A stretch of 64,000 bases of DNA from Polaromonas sp. Lineage in GTDB: Bacteria > Pseudomonadota > Gammaproteobacteria > Burkholderiales > Burkholderiaceae_C. The position numbers were made by a program, and so were the translations under genes. The stretch lies in NCBI GenBank assembly GCA_013297865.1, contig JAAFIP010000004.1, positions 248,001 through 312,000 of the forward strand, read 5' to 3'. Under the pieces are notes generated by a model. It did no database searches. It was not told where the DNA came from and was given only the letters and a program-made list of their open reading frames with translations. Position 1 is the stretch's first letter. Each line of letters begins with the position of its first letter. Of this stretch, positions 52,894 to 61,998 are shown one piece after another.

Positions 52894-54480
52894 ATGGATG
52901 TGAAATATTTCTCAAAGGCGCTTGTACCTGCCGCCTTGTGCGTATTGCTTGTGGCCTGCAGCAGCCAGCAAAAAACCATCGAAATCCCCGGTGAGGTACC
53001 CGCTGCAGCCAAAACGCCAGCAACATCTGCCCAGACTTCTGCCCAGGCCTCTGCTGCTGCAGCCAGCCCCGCAGGCAGTACTGCGGGCGAGGCCGCTACG
53101 TTCTCCACCCAATCGGCCAATTACTCAGCCATCAGTTTTGAAAGCGTGCCCGGCTGGAGCACAGATAACTTTGTAGAAAGCTGGCCGGCATTTTTGGAGA
53201 GCTGCAAGGTGTTGCCTGCCCGCGGAGCGGAGTGGCGCGATCTGTGCGGCCGCTCCAGGCAGGTCGATGGCAACAGCACCGCCAGCATCCGCAGCTTTTA
53301 TGAGCGCGAGTTTGCGGCCTACCAGATCCGCGATGATGACCGCAAGATCGATGGCGTGGTGACGGGGTATTTTGAACCCGAGATCAATGGCAGCAAGCGC
53401 TATGGCGCCCCGTTTATCTACCCCGTCTACGGTCAGCCTGAAGACATGCTCTATCTGGACGTGCGCAAAGTGCCAGCGTCTCAAAGGAACACGACCGTGG
53501 TAGCCCGGCTGGAAGGGCGCAATGTGGTCGTGCAGAACAATCTGACCACCAAGGATATCGGCGCACCCGGTGTGTTTGTGCTGGACATGGCCCCTTTGTC
53601 TTTTGATACGCTGGATCGCAAAGTGCGTCTGCGTGCCAACGGCAGGCAACTGCTGCCTTATTTCACCCGCGAAGAGATTGAAACACTGGGTGCGCCCAAT
53701 GCCAGGGTACTGGCATTTGTAGACAGTGCCACTGCACTGTACGAGATGCAGGTGCAAGGCTCGGGCCGCATTCGTCTGCGCGAGGGCGGTGAGATCATGC
53801 GTGTGGCCTATGCAGAGCAAAATGGCCATCCTTTCAGGCCCAACATCGCACAGTCCAGCAGTGGAAAGTCTGCGGTAAGAACCCGTGGCGGCAGTGTAGA
53901 GCTGGATGCCGATGTGGACGATGACGAGAGTGACGACACCGTGCGCACCCGGGGCTTTAAGCTCGCCAAGCCTGTCAAGGTTGGTGCTGTCGCAGTGCCA
54001 GGCCAGCGCACTTCAGGCGCTGCCGCGCCCACAGGCAGTGGCATCAAAGACCCCAGCTACGTGTTTTTCCGGGAGGCTCCAGGCAGAACGGGTGGCCCCG
54101 TAGGTGCCTTGGGCGTGCCCCTGTCCGCAGGCCGCTCTATTGCTGTAGACCCCCGCAGCACGCCCTTGGGATACCCCGTGTTTGTCTCAACCCGCAACCC
54201 GACGAACGGCTCCCCCATGCGTCGCCTGACGATTGCGCAGGACACTGGTGGTGCCATCCGTGGTGCCGTCAGGGCCGATTATTTCTTTGGCGAAGGCCCT
54301 CAGGCCGCTACCCAGGCACGGCGCATGAAAGAGCGCGGACAGCTCTGGCTGCTATTGCCCAGGGGCATGAAAGTGGCCGCTGCCAGCGTGGTGGGCAGGA
54401 CGCGCAGTGGCGCTGCAGGCGCAACGGCACTGGCAGAGTGCCTGGTGCCTACAGAGGATGTCTGTGTCGATGATAAATAA
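52894..54480 (+). CDS. mltA: MltA-family lytic transglycosylase with 3D domain
   Basis: This 528-residue lipoprotein cuts peptidoglycan glycan strands. The signal peptide ends in LLVACSS, so Cys22 is the likely lipidation site. An MltA domain follows (VTGYFEPEINGS at about 150-161) and the C-terminal 3D domain has its Asp residues in VDPRSTPLG, AQDTGGAIRG and RADYFFGEG. An acidic, low-complexity insertion of about 75 residues (near 335-410, DADVDDDESDD) splits the domains and makes the protein longer than usual. TAGGAG lies 10 bases before the ATG. Its place in the cluster suggests it opens the wall for the type VI tube. Confidence 0.9.
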   Translation: MDVKYFSKALVPAALCVLLVACSSQQKTIEIPGEVPAAAKTPATSAQTSAQASAAAASPAGSTAGEAATFSTQSANYSAISFESVPGWSTDNFVESWPAFLESCKVLPARGAEWRDLCGRSRQVDGNSTASIRSFYEREFAAYQIRDDDRKIDGVVTGYFEPEINGSKRYGAPFIYPVYGQPEDMLYLDVRKVPASQRNTTVVARLEGRNVVVQNNLTTKDIGAPGVFVLDMAPLSFDTLDRKVRLRANGRQLLPYFTREEIETLGAPNARVLAFVDSATALYEMQVQGSGRIRLREGGEIMRVAYAEQNGHPFRPNIAQSSSGKSAVRTRGGSVELDADVDDDESDDTVRTRGFKLAKPVKVGAVAVPGQRTSGAAAPTGSGIKDPSYVFFREAPGRTGGPVGALGVPLSAGRSIAVDPRSTPLGYPVFVSTRNPTNGSPMRRLTIAQDTGGAIRGAVRADYFFGEGPQAATQARRMKERGQLWLLLPRGMKVAAASVVGRTRSGAAGATALAECLVPTEDVCVDDK

Positions 54481-54489
54481 GAATAATAG

Positions 54490-54538
54490 GGCTCCAGGCC
54501 AATAGAATATCGCGGGAGCAGCTATATTATTTATAGCA
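54490..54538. repeat. Dispersed repeat copy after mltA
   Basis: This is the clearest full copy: CTCCAGGCCAATAGAATATC, then GCGGGAGCAGCTATATTATT and TATAGCAAA. It begins ten bases after the mltA stop and precedes the terminator at 54593. Confidence 0.85.
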
Positions 54539-54592
54539 AATTTGTTCTTTGAGGGCTGATCACACAGTCAGCATTCCTCGGTCCACCTCACC

Positions 54593-54619
54593 AAACGCGC
54601 CTTCATGGCGCGTTTTTTC
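54593..54619 (+). terminator. Rho-independent terminator after the first type VI block
   Basis: AAACGCGCC pairs with GGCGCGTTT around TTCAT, followed by a T run. It ends the tssK-to-mltA block and separates it from the second block. Confidence 0.88.
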
Positions 54620-55297
54620 TTGGGGCTGCGTGTACCTGCACGCGCAGTGGATGTGTTCGCTGCAATAGCGTCACGCTCGTACTTGCATAAATGTGCATAA
54701 CTTTACAAGTTGCAAGATTTTGAAATATCCAATACCATTCCAAAAAACATTGTTTGGGTAGCGTGAAATAAGCCCAATCCGGTCTGCTGAAACTGGCAAA
54801 AAAGTGTTTTTAAAGGTGATTGAGGTGCAACCGGGAGTGATCAAACAGGGAATTATTGTAACTATTATTGTCTACTAAAAATTATCTAAAACGCTTGAAA
54901 TATCAGGAAATAGTAATCATGCATATTAAATATTGCCCCAAATATTTTTGCGGACTTGTAGCAGTTTTCAGAGGGAAATTCGACTTAGTCTGACGATTTC
55001 TTTGGGGTAAGTGGCTCTGGATGACATTCAATGTATTTGCTGGACTTGAGTTGATTGGATTTGCATTGGAGTTTCATTGAGTTACATAAAAACAGGCTAA
55101 ACCGGGTTTGTGTGATTTTTTTGCATATTTGGTATTTTTTTGGCACTAATATTTGTCCATCAAATAAATAAATCAGTTGGGTATGTGTCTAGCGAGTTGG
55201 ATTCGTAAGTCTTCGAATCTGTAGTTTCAACGGGATGGTTTGAACAGTCTTGAAAAACAGGACGTTCCAAGAACTAAGGATGATTTAGGAGGTCACC
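54620..55297. other. AT-rich intergenic region before the second type VI block
   Basis: About 680 bases without a gene. It is far richer in A and T than its neighbours from about 54680 to 55240. It is probably a regulatory region or the remnant of a lost gene. I see no convincing promoter. A possible sigma-54 site near 55146 was rejected because its spacing is wrong. AGGAGGT lies just before the ATG at 55298. Confidence 0.55.
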
Positions 55298-56059
55298 ATG
55301 CGCGAAATTCTCGAGGTTGATGAAAGCATTACTCTGACGGACCTGTGGCGGCGCAGGCATACCCTGTCCACAGCAGAAATTGGCAAAATGTACGATATCG
55401 TGGGCCGTGCGTTGCAGCACAGCAACCCGCCCGAACTGCAACTGCTGGGGGAAGGGCGCCAGGAGCTGATTGCCCAGTTCATTTACTGCAAGGTGTTGCG
55501 CCTGCAAGATCGTGAAAATGGTACGGAGAGACTTGACCCTGATGAAGACGGCCACAGTGCACCTTCCAGCTCATTTGCGCTATGTGCCTATTTCCGCCGC
55601 TACCTGATTGACTGCACTCGCGCCAGTTCATTCAAACGCAAGGTGTCTATTGGTGACCAGATCACCGAAAGCCAGCTCGAAGAAAAAATGGATGCAGAGG
55701 ACGATCTGGAGGCCTGTTTGACGGAGTATGGACTAACTCCAGACAAGGTGGGCAACGCAGCCAAGGTATTTATTGAAAAGCTGGACGAGCCCGAGCGCAT
55801 TTTGCTATGTGAAAGTTTCGGGCGTGAAGCTGAAGGGGGCCTGTCTGGCGTCGCCTCACGGCATGCCATTACTTCCTATCACTACCGTGCAGGTCGGTTG
55901 GGCTTGGTCCACAAGCGCCAGGGGCTGACCAGTGATTACGCCAAAACCCAGCTGGGAAGCTGGATTGAGAAGACATTGGGTATCCCTATCCATGCAGAAA
56001 ATATGAAAGCAATTCTGTCTGTTTTCAAAATCTTGGGTGTTGAAGCGTCTTACGCTTAA
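55298..56059 (+). CDS. Sigma-70-like regulatory protein of the type VI cluster
   Basis: This 253-residue protein is not one I can name. A segment around residues 85-110 (SFALCAYFRRYLIDCTRASSF) resembles sigma region 2, and the segment around 170-205 (LDEPERILLCESFGREAEGG, then SYHYRAGRLGL) looks like region 4 with a helix-turn-helix. The middle is acidic. If correct, it would direct transcription of the second type VI block that it heads. The ATG at 55298 follows the strong AGGAGGT. A transcription factor of another type remains possible. The next gene starts 16 bases after its stop. Confidence 0.5.
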   Translation: MREILEVDESITLTDLWRRRHTLSTAEIGKMYDIVGRALQHSNPPELQLLGEGRQELIAQFIYCKVLRLQDRENGTERLDPDEDGHSAPSSSFALCAYFRRYLIDCTRASSFKRKVSIGDQITESQLEEKMDAEDDLEACLTEYGLTPDKVGNAAKVFIEKLDEPERILLCESFGREAEGGLSGVASRHAITSYHYRAGRLGLVHKRQGLTSDYAKTQLGSWIEKTLGIPIHAENMKAILSVFKILGVEASYA

Positions 56060-56075
56060 GCAACCTAGGAAAACC

Positions 56076-57023
56076 GTGTCACAGAACCATCTCTGGCCTC
56101 CATTAGAAATCGTTGAAGCAGCTCTAGATGGTCATCATGCAGTTGCCAATGATGGCGCTGTAGCGCGCCCGGGACAGGACGAAAGCACTGCCGACAGCCA
56201 GGCTGCCAAGGCACAGGCTGCACACTTATTGTTACCATTGACCGAGCTCTTGCAGCGCCGCGCTGCGGTCGCCAAGCAGGCCTTCAGTTCCCAGTGGATG
56301 CCAGGGCGTCTTGTGCAAATCAGCACAGGGGGCATCTTGGTGGGCGTATTGCTGCACCACGCTGTGCAGGACAGGCGCTGGATGGGCTGGATGGCTGCCA
56401 GCGAGAGCAGCTGGGCCAGCGCATTTGATGTACTGCTGGAGCCAGAAGATGACCCGTTTGAGCCCTTGTTTGGCGTCATCCAGACCTGGAACCCCCTGGT
56501 GATCGAACAATCAGACACTATCCGCAGCGAAGTGGTGGGTGCCGTATCAGACACCCGGCTGGCCGCAATCCACGCGGTTGCACAGGAATGCGCCGCTGGC
56601 CTGATGGTCAATATTCCGGTGGAGCCTGGGCATATTGCGCTGAGAACCGCTGGCGGTGCGCATATGGTACTTACCGGAACCCCACTGGGTCCGCGCGATC
56701 CGCGCTACGAGTACCAAAGCGCGTATCTCACGGTAACAGCGCGCCTGATTGCGCAGCAGCTGACGCAAAGAGTCTCCACCCTGCCCAAGAATGAACCTGC
56801 GCAAAACATCGCCCCGGCGCCCAACAGCGCAGTGGATTTTCGGGTGAGGCTCAAGCCCGGGGTGCGCATGCATGATGTGCAGCAGCTGCTGCGGGTCACG
56901 TTCTCCTACATTGTCAGCGGGCCCGACGAAAACAACAGCTATGCCGTGAAGTCCAGCAATCCCGAAGTCGCCAAGGCGATGTTTACCCAATCCATCATGA
57001 TCAGCCAGGTCCAGGAGGCCTAG
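56076..57023 (+). CDS. Hypothetical protein of the type VI cluster
   Basis: This 315-residue protein begins at a GTG at 56076 with AGGA six bases before it. An ATG at 56037 would overlap the previous gene. No family is recognised. It has no signal peptide or membrane segment. The central part (LGPRDPRYEYQSAYLTVTARLIAQQL) and the N-terminus (residues 35-70) look helical, while the last 80 residues (VDFRVRLKPGVRMHDVQQLLRVTF) look like a separate alpha/beta domain. It lies just before hcp, where tssB and tssC are found in many clusters, but it resembles neither. Confidence 0.6.
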   Translation: MSQNHLWPPLEIVEAALDGHHAVANDGAVARPGQDESTADSQAAKAQAAHLLLPLTELLQRRAAVAKQAFSSQWMPGRLVQISTGGILVGVLLHHAVQDRRWMGWMAASESSWASAFDVLLEPEDDPFEPLFGVIQTWNPLVIEQSDTIRSEVVGAVSDTRLAAIHAVAQECAAGLMVNIPVEPGHIALRTAGGAHMVLTGTPLGPRDPRYEYQSAYLTVTARLIAQQLTQRVSTLPKNEPAQNIAPAPNSAVDFRVRLKPGVRMHDVQQLLRVTFSYIVSGPDENNSYAVKSSNPEVAKAMFTQSIMISQVQEA

Positions 57024-57053
57024 CTCTCTTCAAACTATTCAAGGAGTGTATGT

Positions 57054-57632
57054 ATGTATGTAGAAAATGAAGCAACGGTCATGGAGTATGCAGAAGCCAT
57101 GCGTACTCTGGACATGGTGGGCTCCAGCTCTGGTCAGCTGGATGTTGTCATGCAGGTCAAGACAGCCCGTGCGGGTGACATTGAGGGCGAGTCAGAGCGT
57201 AAATTCGGCGACAGCAAACCCCGCCATGATGTGCTGGGCTATTACTTTTCTGCAGGCTCGCCTTCAGACACTGGCTCAGGCCAGGCCAAGGGCCGCAGGC
57301 GCTATTCAGCGGTGCGCATCGTGCGCAACAGCGACGCCGCCACGGCTTCCTTGATGTCTGCATTTGCCACCAACGACACCTTGACCGTCGAGCTGGCAAG
57401 TTACCGTGCAGGCGGTGACATCACCAAAGACAGCCAGCCCAGCATCAAGATTGTGCTGGATAACGCACGCGTCAAGACCTTTACCATGCTCTCGGGCACG
57501 GCATTGCCCAAATCAGGCGCTGTTGAAATCATCGAGTTGCTGTTTCGCTCGCTGTCGGTGGAGTCGGCGCCGCAGACGCACACGGGCCAGCGCGGTGCAG
57601 TGCGCACCTTCAAAGACACATTGAGCGAGTGA
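57054..57632 (+). CDS. hcp: Type VI tube protein Hcp
   Basis: This 192-residue protein is a type VI tube subunit and secreted protein. It matches the Hcp pattern DIEGESERKFGDSKPRHDV, then RYSAVRIVRNSDAAT, then LTVELASYRAGGD, and the C-terminal IIELLFRSLSVESAP. It is about 25 residues longer than usual, owing mainly to an N-terminal extension. AAGGAG precedes the ATG. The gene lies between the unknown protein and tagJ. Copies elsewhere in the genome cannot be ruled out. Confidence 0.9.
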   Translation: MYVENEATVMEYAEAMRTLDMVGSSSGQLDVVMQVKTARAGDIEGESERKFGDSKPRHDVLGYYFSAGSPSDTGSGQAKGRRRYSAVRIVRNSDAATASLMSAFATNDTLTVELASYRAGGDITKDSQPSIKIVLDNARVKTFTMLSGTALPKSGAVEIIELLFRSLSVESAPQTHTGQRGAVRTFKDTLSE

Positions 57633-57634
57633 CA

Positions 57635-58432
57635 ATGACATCTGCCGAACTTCTGAAAGCCTCTGATACCGCTGGGGCGCTCAAGGCCCTCAGTGACGAG
57701 GTGCGTGCCAAACCGGCAGATGCCAAGTTGCGCGTTTTTCTGGCGCAACTGCTGTGTGTCATGGGGCAGTGGGAGCGCGCGCTTAACCAGCTCAGTGTGG
57801 CCGCGGAGCTGGATGCATTGGCTGTGCCGATGAAGCAGATGTACGGTGATGCGATCAAGTGCGAAGGTTTGCGTGCCTCCGTGTTCGCTGGGCAGCGCAC
57901 TCCCATGGTGTTTGGTGAGCCTGAAGAGTGGCTGGCTTTGCTGATCGAGTCTTTGCTGCGCAGCGGCAAAGGCGAGCTGGCCGCCGCCGAAGAGTTGCGC
58001 GCACGCGCTTTTGACGCCGCACCAGTCAGCCAGGGCACGCTGGATGGGCAGGCTTTTGAATGGCTGGCTGACGCTGATATGCGCTTGGGCCCTGTGCTGG
58101 AGGCCTATGTCAATGGCCGCTATTACTGGGTGCCATTTGCGCGTTTGTCCCACATCAAGATCGACGCGCCCGAAGACCTGCGCGACTGCGTCTGGCTGCC
58201 TGCGCATTTGCAGTTCGAAAACGGTGGCGAAAGCCTGGCTTTGATTCCTACCCGCTACGATGGCTCGCACGGCAACCCCAGTGGCGAAATCCAGCTGGCC
58301 CGCAAAACCGAATGGCAAGAGCAGAGCGCCGATGTGTGGACAGGGCAAGGACAGAGGGTACTGACCAGCGAAGCGGGTGACCACGCAGTCATGGATGTGC
58401 GTGAAATCATCTTTCAAACTGCTCAGGCCTGA
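57635..58432 (+). CDS. tagJ: Type VI accessory protein TagJ (ImpE family)
   Basis: This 265-residue protein is of the ImpE/TagJ family, which interacts with the sheath and ClpV. A TPR-like N-terminus (ALKALSDEVRAKPADAKLRVFLAQLLCVMGQWERAL) is followed by the diagnostic VLEAYVNGRYYWVPFARLSHI. An alternative GTG lies at 57629, overlapping the hcp stop. The gene precedes tssE by 12 bases, the usual order. Confidence 0.92.
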   Translation: MTSAELLKASDTAGALKALSDEVRAKPADAKLRVFLAQLLCVMGQWERALNQLSVAAELDALAVPMKQMYGDAIKCEGLRASVFAGQRTPMVFGEPEEWLALLIESLLRSGKGELAAAEELRARAFDAAPVSQGTLDGQAFEWLADADMRLGPVLEAYVNGRYYWVPFARLSHIKIDAPEDLRDCVWLPAHLQFENGGESLALIPTRYDGSHGNPSGEIQLARKTEWQEQSADVWTGQGQRVLTSEAGDHAVMDVREIIFQTAQA

Positions 58433-58444
58433 CGTATCCACACC

Positions 58445-58951
58445 ATGGCCGAAGTTGCAGCCCAGGAACGATTACAACCTTCCCTGCTAGACAGGCTGAT
58501 TGATGACGACCCCACCAGCTCTGTGGAATCTGACGATAAACGTAGTCTGACTAAACAGGCATTGCGGCAGGCAGTACTACGTGATTTAAGCTGGCTGCTC
58601 AACGCAACAGGATATTGCCCTGCGGTAGATGACAAACTGTTTCCCCAGGTCACGCGCTCGGTGCTGAACTTTGGCTTGCCCACCATGTCAGGGCAGTTGG
58701 CCTCATCAATGCAACGTGCCAGCATGGAGCAGGCATTGCGCCAGGCAATCATCAATTTTGAGCCCAGAATTTTGCCCAATACGCTGGAGGTGGAGGTGGT
58801 GCTGGAAGGCTATGCCATGGATTCGCACAACCGTGTGGGGCTGATGATCCGCGGCATGCTTTGGGCGCAGCCCGTGCCGCTGGAATTTCTCATGCGCAGC
58901 CGCATCGATCTGGAAGAAGGTCGCTTTGTGGTGGAAGAAACGCCCCGGTAA
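58445..58951 (+). CDS. tssE: Type VI baseplate protein TssE
   Basis: This 168-residue gp25-like baseplate protein begins near QPSLLDRLIDDDP and has the core LRQAVLRDLSWLLNATGY and VLNFGLPTMSG with the C-terminal LMIRGMLWAQPVPLEFLMRSRIDLE. It belongs to the wedge that attaches sheath to baseplate. Length is normal. Confidence 0.95.
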   Translation: MAEVAAQERLQPSLLDRLIDDDPTSSVESDDKRSLTKQALRQAVLRDLSWLLNATGYCPAVDDKLFPQVTRSVLNFGLPTMSGQLASSMQRASMEQALRQAIINFEPRILPNTLEVEVVLEGYAMDSHNRVGLMIRGMLWAQPVPLEFLMRSRIDLEEGRFVVEETPR

Positions 58952-58968
58952 TACAACAACATCACGCT

Positions 58969-60861
58969 ATGGACCCCAGGCTACTAGATCTGTACGAAAC
59001 TGAGCTGCGGTATTTTCGCGATACCTCGGTAGAGTTTGCTGCTGCGTTTCCCAAAATTGCCAACCGGCTGGGCATCGATGGCCAAGGAGTATCTGACCCG
59101 TATGTCGAGCGTTTGATAGAAGCCACCGCATTTCTCTCGGCGCGCGTGGGGCTCAAGCTGGATGCGGAGTTTCCGCGTTTCACCGGGCATCTGCTCGACG
59201 TGGTTTACCCCAACTATCTTGCGCCCACGCCCTCCATGCTGATAGCGCATTGCGCGCCTGATTTTGAAGACGAGTCGCTGGCCAATGGGCGCATCTTGCC
59301 GCGTGGCAGCGGGCTGCGCACCAAGCAGGCTATCGGGCAGGGCACCCACTGCGAATTCAGAACCTCCCAGGATCTGAGACTTTGGCCCATTGAAGTCAAA
59401 CGCGCGCAGTATTTCAGCTATGCGCCCGATCTCAACCTGCATTTGCACCCCCGCTCACGCGACATTCGCGGGGGGCTGCGCATGGTGCTGCACGCCACCG
59501 CGGGGCTGACATTTGACCAGATAGCTCTGGATGAACTGGTGGTTCATTTCGGTGGTGCTGAAGATGTTGCCTGGCAGTTGCACGAATGTGTTCTGGGCAA
59601 GCCGTTGGGCGTGCTGGTTCAGCCCCTGGGGCCCACAGGCCCTCTGCCGGGTCGCATGATTACCCTGCCAGCTGACACAGTGCAGCCGCTAGGCTACCAG
59701 GACGATCAGGCCTTGCTGCCTGTGACGGCAACAGGCTTTGCTGGCTACCGACTGGTGCAGGAGTATTTTGCTTTTGCCCAGCGCCTGCAGTTTGCCAGCA
59801 TCCAGCAGTTGCGCAGTGCTCTGAGTACCATGGCAGTCTCAGAGGTAGAGATCACGGTGCTTTTTTCGCGGGGGGACGCGGCACTGGAAAAACTGGTGAC
59901 AGCTGAAAACGTGCAGCTCCACTGCGTACCGGCTATCAACCTGTTCAGCAAACGACTTGACCGGGTGACTGTCAGCGACGGCAGCAGCCAGTTCCACCTG
60001 GTGCCCGACCGTACGCGCCCACTGGACTACGAGGTGCACTCAGTCACAGAGGTGATTGGCCACGGCAAGGCAGACAACAAGGGTGCTGCGCCCGAGCAGG
60101 AATTTTTGCCTTTCTATTCTGCGTTCCATGGCAGCCGCCATGCGCACCCTGCGTATTTCACCACCACACGCGAGTCGCGCATGCTGTCACAAAAGCAGCG
60201 CAGCCAGGGCCATCGCAGCAGCCACATCGGCTCTGAATTGTTCATGCAGTTGGTTGACCCACAACAGGCGCCCTACGCCAGCACCCTGCGCCAGTTGGCG
60301 GTGACCGCGCTGTGCACCAACCGTGACCTGCCGCTTTTGATGCAGCTGGGCCGGGGCAATGAGCTCGAGTGCATCGACTCTTTTCCTGTCAAACATATTT
60401 CCGTGGTGCGGGGGCCTTCGCGCCCAGTCTCACCCGTGGTGACGCCAGGGCTGAGTTGGAAGGTAATTGACCACCTTGCCTTGAACTACCTCTCGCTGTC
60501 CGAAGGTAATGCCCAGAAAACTGCCGCCGCGCTGCGCGAAATGCTCAGCCTGTATGCCATGCATTCAGACGAAGCGCGCCAGACGCAGGTGGGTGGTCTG
60601 CTGGCAGTGCACACCAAGCCTGTTGCCAGACGTTTACCCATGCCCGGCCCCATCGCGTTTGGCCGGGGTCTGGAAGTGACGATTGAGCTGGAGAAAATGG
60701 CATTCCATGGCCACAGCACATTTGCTTTTGGTGCCGTGATGTCGCATTTCCTCAGCCGTCACGTCAATGTCAACCACTTTATCGAAACTGTGCTGACCTT
60801 CTCGGGCAAGGGCGAGAACATGCGCTGGGAGCCGCAATGCGGGACACGCCCCATTCTGTAG
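58969..60861 (+). CDS. tssF: Type VI baseplate protein TssF
   Basis: This 630-residue baseplate wedge protein begins MDPRLLDLYETELRYFRD, the family N-terminus, at an ATG 17 bases after tssE. The frame is open upstream to 58861 but that part lies inside tssE. FPKIANRLGIDG and VERLIEATAFLSARVGLKLD are conserved. Its last 25 bases overlap tssG, so translation is likely coupled. Confidence 0.96.
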   Translation: MDPRLLDLYETELRYFRDTSVEFAAAFPKIANRLGIDGQGVSDPYVERLIEATAFLSARVGLKLDAEFPRFTGHLLDVVYPNYLAPTPSMLIAHCAPDFEDESLANGRILPRGSGLRTKQAIGQGTHCEFRTSQDLRLWPIEVKRAQYFSYAPDLNLHLHPRSRDIRGGLRMVLHATAGLTFDQIALDELVVHFGGAEDVAWQLHECVLGKPLGVLVQPLGPTGPLPGRMITLPADTVQPLGYQDDQALLPVTATGFAGYRLVQEYFAFAQRLQFASIQQLRSALSTMAVSEVEITVLFSRGDAALEKLVTAENVQLHCVPAINLFSKRLDRVTVSDGSSQFHLVPDRTRPLDYEVHSVTEVIGHGKADNKGAAPEQEFLPFYSAFHGSRHAHPAYFTTTRESRMLSQKQRSQGHRSSHIGSELFMQLVDPQQAPYASTLRQLAVTALCTNRDLPLLMQLGRGNELECIDSFPVKHISVVRGPSRPVSPVVTPGLSWKVIDHLALNYLSLSEGNAQKTAAALREMLSLYAMHSDEARQTQVGGLLAVHTKPVARRLPMPGPIAFGRGLEVTIELEKMAFHGHSTFAFGAVMSHFLSRHVNVNHFIETVLTFSGKGENMRWEPQCGTRPIL

Positions 60862-61877
60862 ACCCCACTCCAGCAGTGGCCCGGCAGCGCGTTCAGGCGC
60901 AGTTGGAGCTATGGAAAGAGGGCACTTGGAACTATGACTATTTTGCAGTCATGCGCAGACTCGAGGCCAACGCCTACCCACTGCCACGCTGGGGCCAGGC
61001 AGTCTTGCCCAGCGCAGAGGCGGTGCGTGTAGGGCAGGAACCCTCGCTGGCTTTTGCTCCCGCCACCTTCAGCCGCATTGAGGACGCCACAGCCCATTCG
61101 CCGCCCCGTTTGCGCCAGCAGTTCATTGGTTATATCGGCCCCAACGGCCCATTGCCTGTGCATCTGAGCGACTTTATCCAGGAGCGGGCACTGAACCGCA
61201 ACGATCCCACCTGGCTGGCTTTTCTGGACGGCTTTACCCATCGTTTTGCGCTGCATTTTTACCGCGCATGGGCGCAGGCACGACCCGCAGTGGCGCTGGA
61301 TCGGCCGCAAGACGACAACTTCCGTCGCTATGTCGGCGCTTTGGTAGGCATGGGGACAACGCAGCGGCAAAACCGCGATGACATCCATGACGACGCCCGC
61401 CTGCATTTCAGCGGCTGGTTGGCACGCCAGGCGCGTAGCAAAGACAGTGTGGACTCTGTGCTGGCGGCGTATTTTGGCGTGCCCGTCAAGCTGGAGCAAT
61501 GGGTGGGCCACTGGATACAGCTGGCTTCGCGCGATGCCACGCGTATCGGCCAGGGCGGCCTGTCGCGTGCGCTGGGGCAGGGTGCGGTGATGGGCACACG
61601 GGTGTGGGACAGGCAGCACCGGGTGCGCATCCATCTGGGCCCGCTCACTCTGGAGCAGTACCAGATGTTTTTACCCAACGGCTCGGCGCGCAAGCTGCTG
61701 CAGCGCTGGGTGCAGCAGTTGCTTGGTGACGAATACCAGTGGGATGCGTTGCTTAGCCTGCGCGCCAAAGAGGTGCCTGCGAGCCGACTGGGCTCTGCAT
61801 CACGCCTGGGCTGGTCATCCTGGGTGGGCAATCGCTCGCGTACCCGCCACGCAACAGACGTAGTGATCGCAGGCTGA
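60837..61877 (+). CDS. tssG: Type VI baseplate protein TssG
   Basis: This 346-residue wedge protein has the conserved core FIGYIGPNGPLPVHLSDFI and RNDPTWLAFLDGFTHRF, plus GALVGMGTTQRQNRDD. The start lies inside tssF, and length is normal. It is followed by a 121-base gap and then clpV. Confidence 0.95.
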   Translation: MRDTPHSVDPTPAVARQRVQAQLELWKEGTWNYDYFAVMRRLEANAYPLPRWGQAVLPSAEAVRVGQEPSLAFAPATFSRIEDATAHSPPRLRQQFIGYIGPNGPLPVHLSDFIQERALNRNDPTWLAFLDGFTHRFALHFYRAWAQARPAVALDRPQDDNFRRYVGALVGMGTTQRQNRDDIHDDARLHFSGWLARQARSKDSVDSVLAAYFGVPVKLEQWVGHWIQLASRDATRIGQGGLSRALGQGAVMGTRVWDRQHRVRIHLGPLTLEQYQMFLPNGSARKLLQRWVQQLLGDEYQWDALLSLRAKEVPASRLGSASRLGWSSWVGNRSRTRHATDVVIAG

Positions 61878-61998
61878 CGCACGCCCTGCGTGAAAAACTG
61901 CCCTGGCTCCCGGTGGGGACGTTCTCTGGTGAGCTTTGGGCTTTGAATTTCCATGATTTGGTTCGTCTTAAGAGTTGACACAAAGTCATGGAGTCCCA

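Noticed and set aside
55140-55165. Sigma-54-like sequence TGGCACTAATATTTGTCC upstream of the regulator
   Set aside because: The -24 half looks right, but the spacing to a GC pair is off by one base and the -12 half is poor.
58861-58968. An upstream extension of tssF
   Set aside because: It lies inside tssE in another frame. The family start MDPRLLDLYETEL at 58969 fits the spacing and homology.
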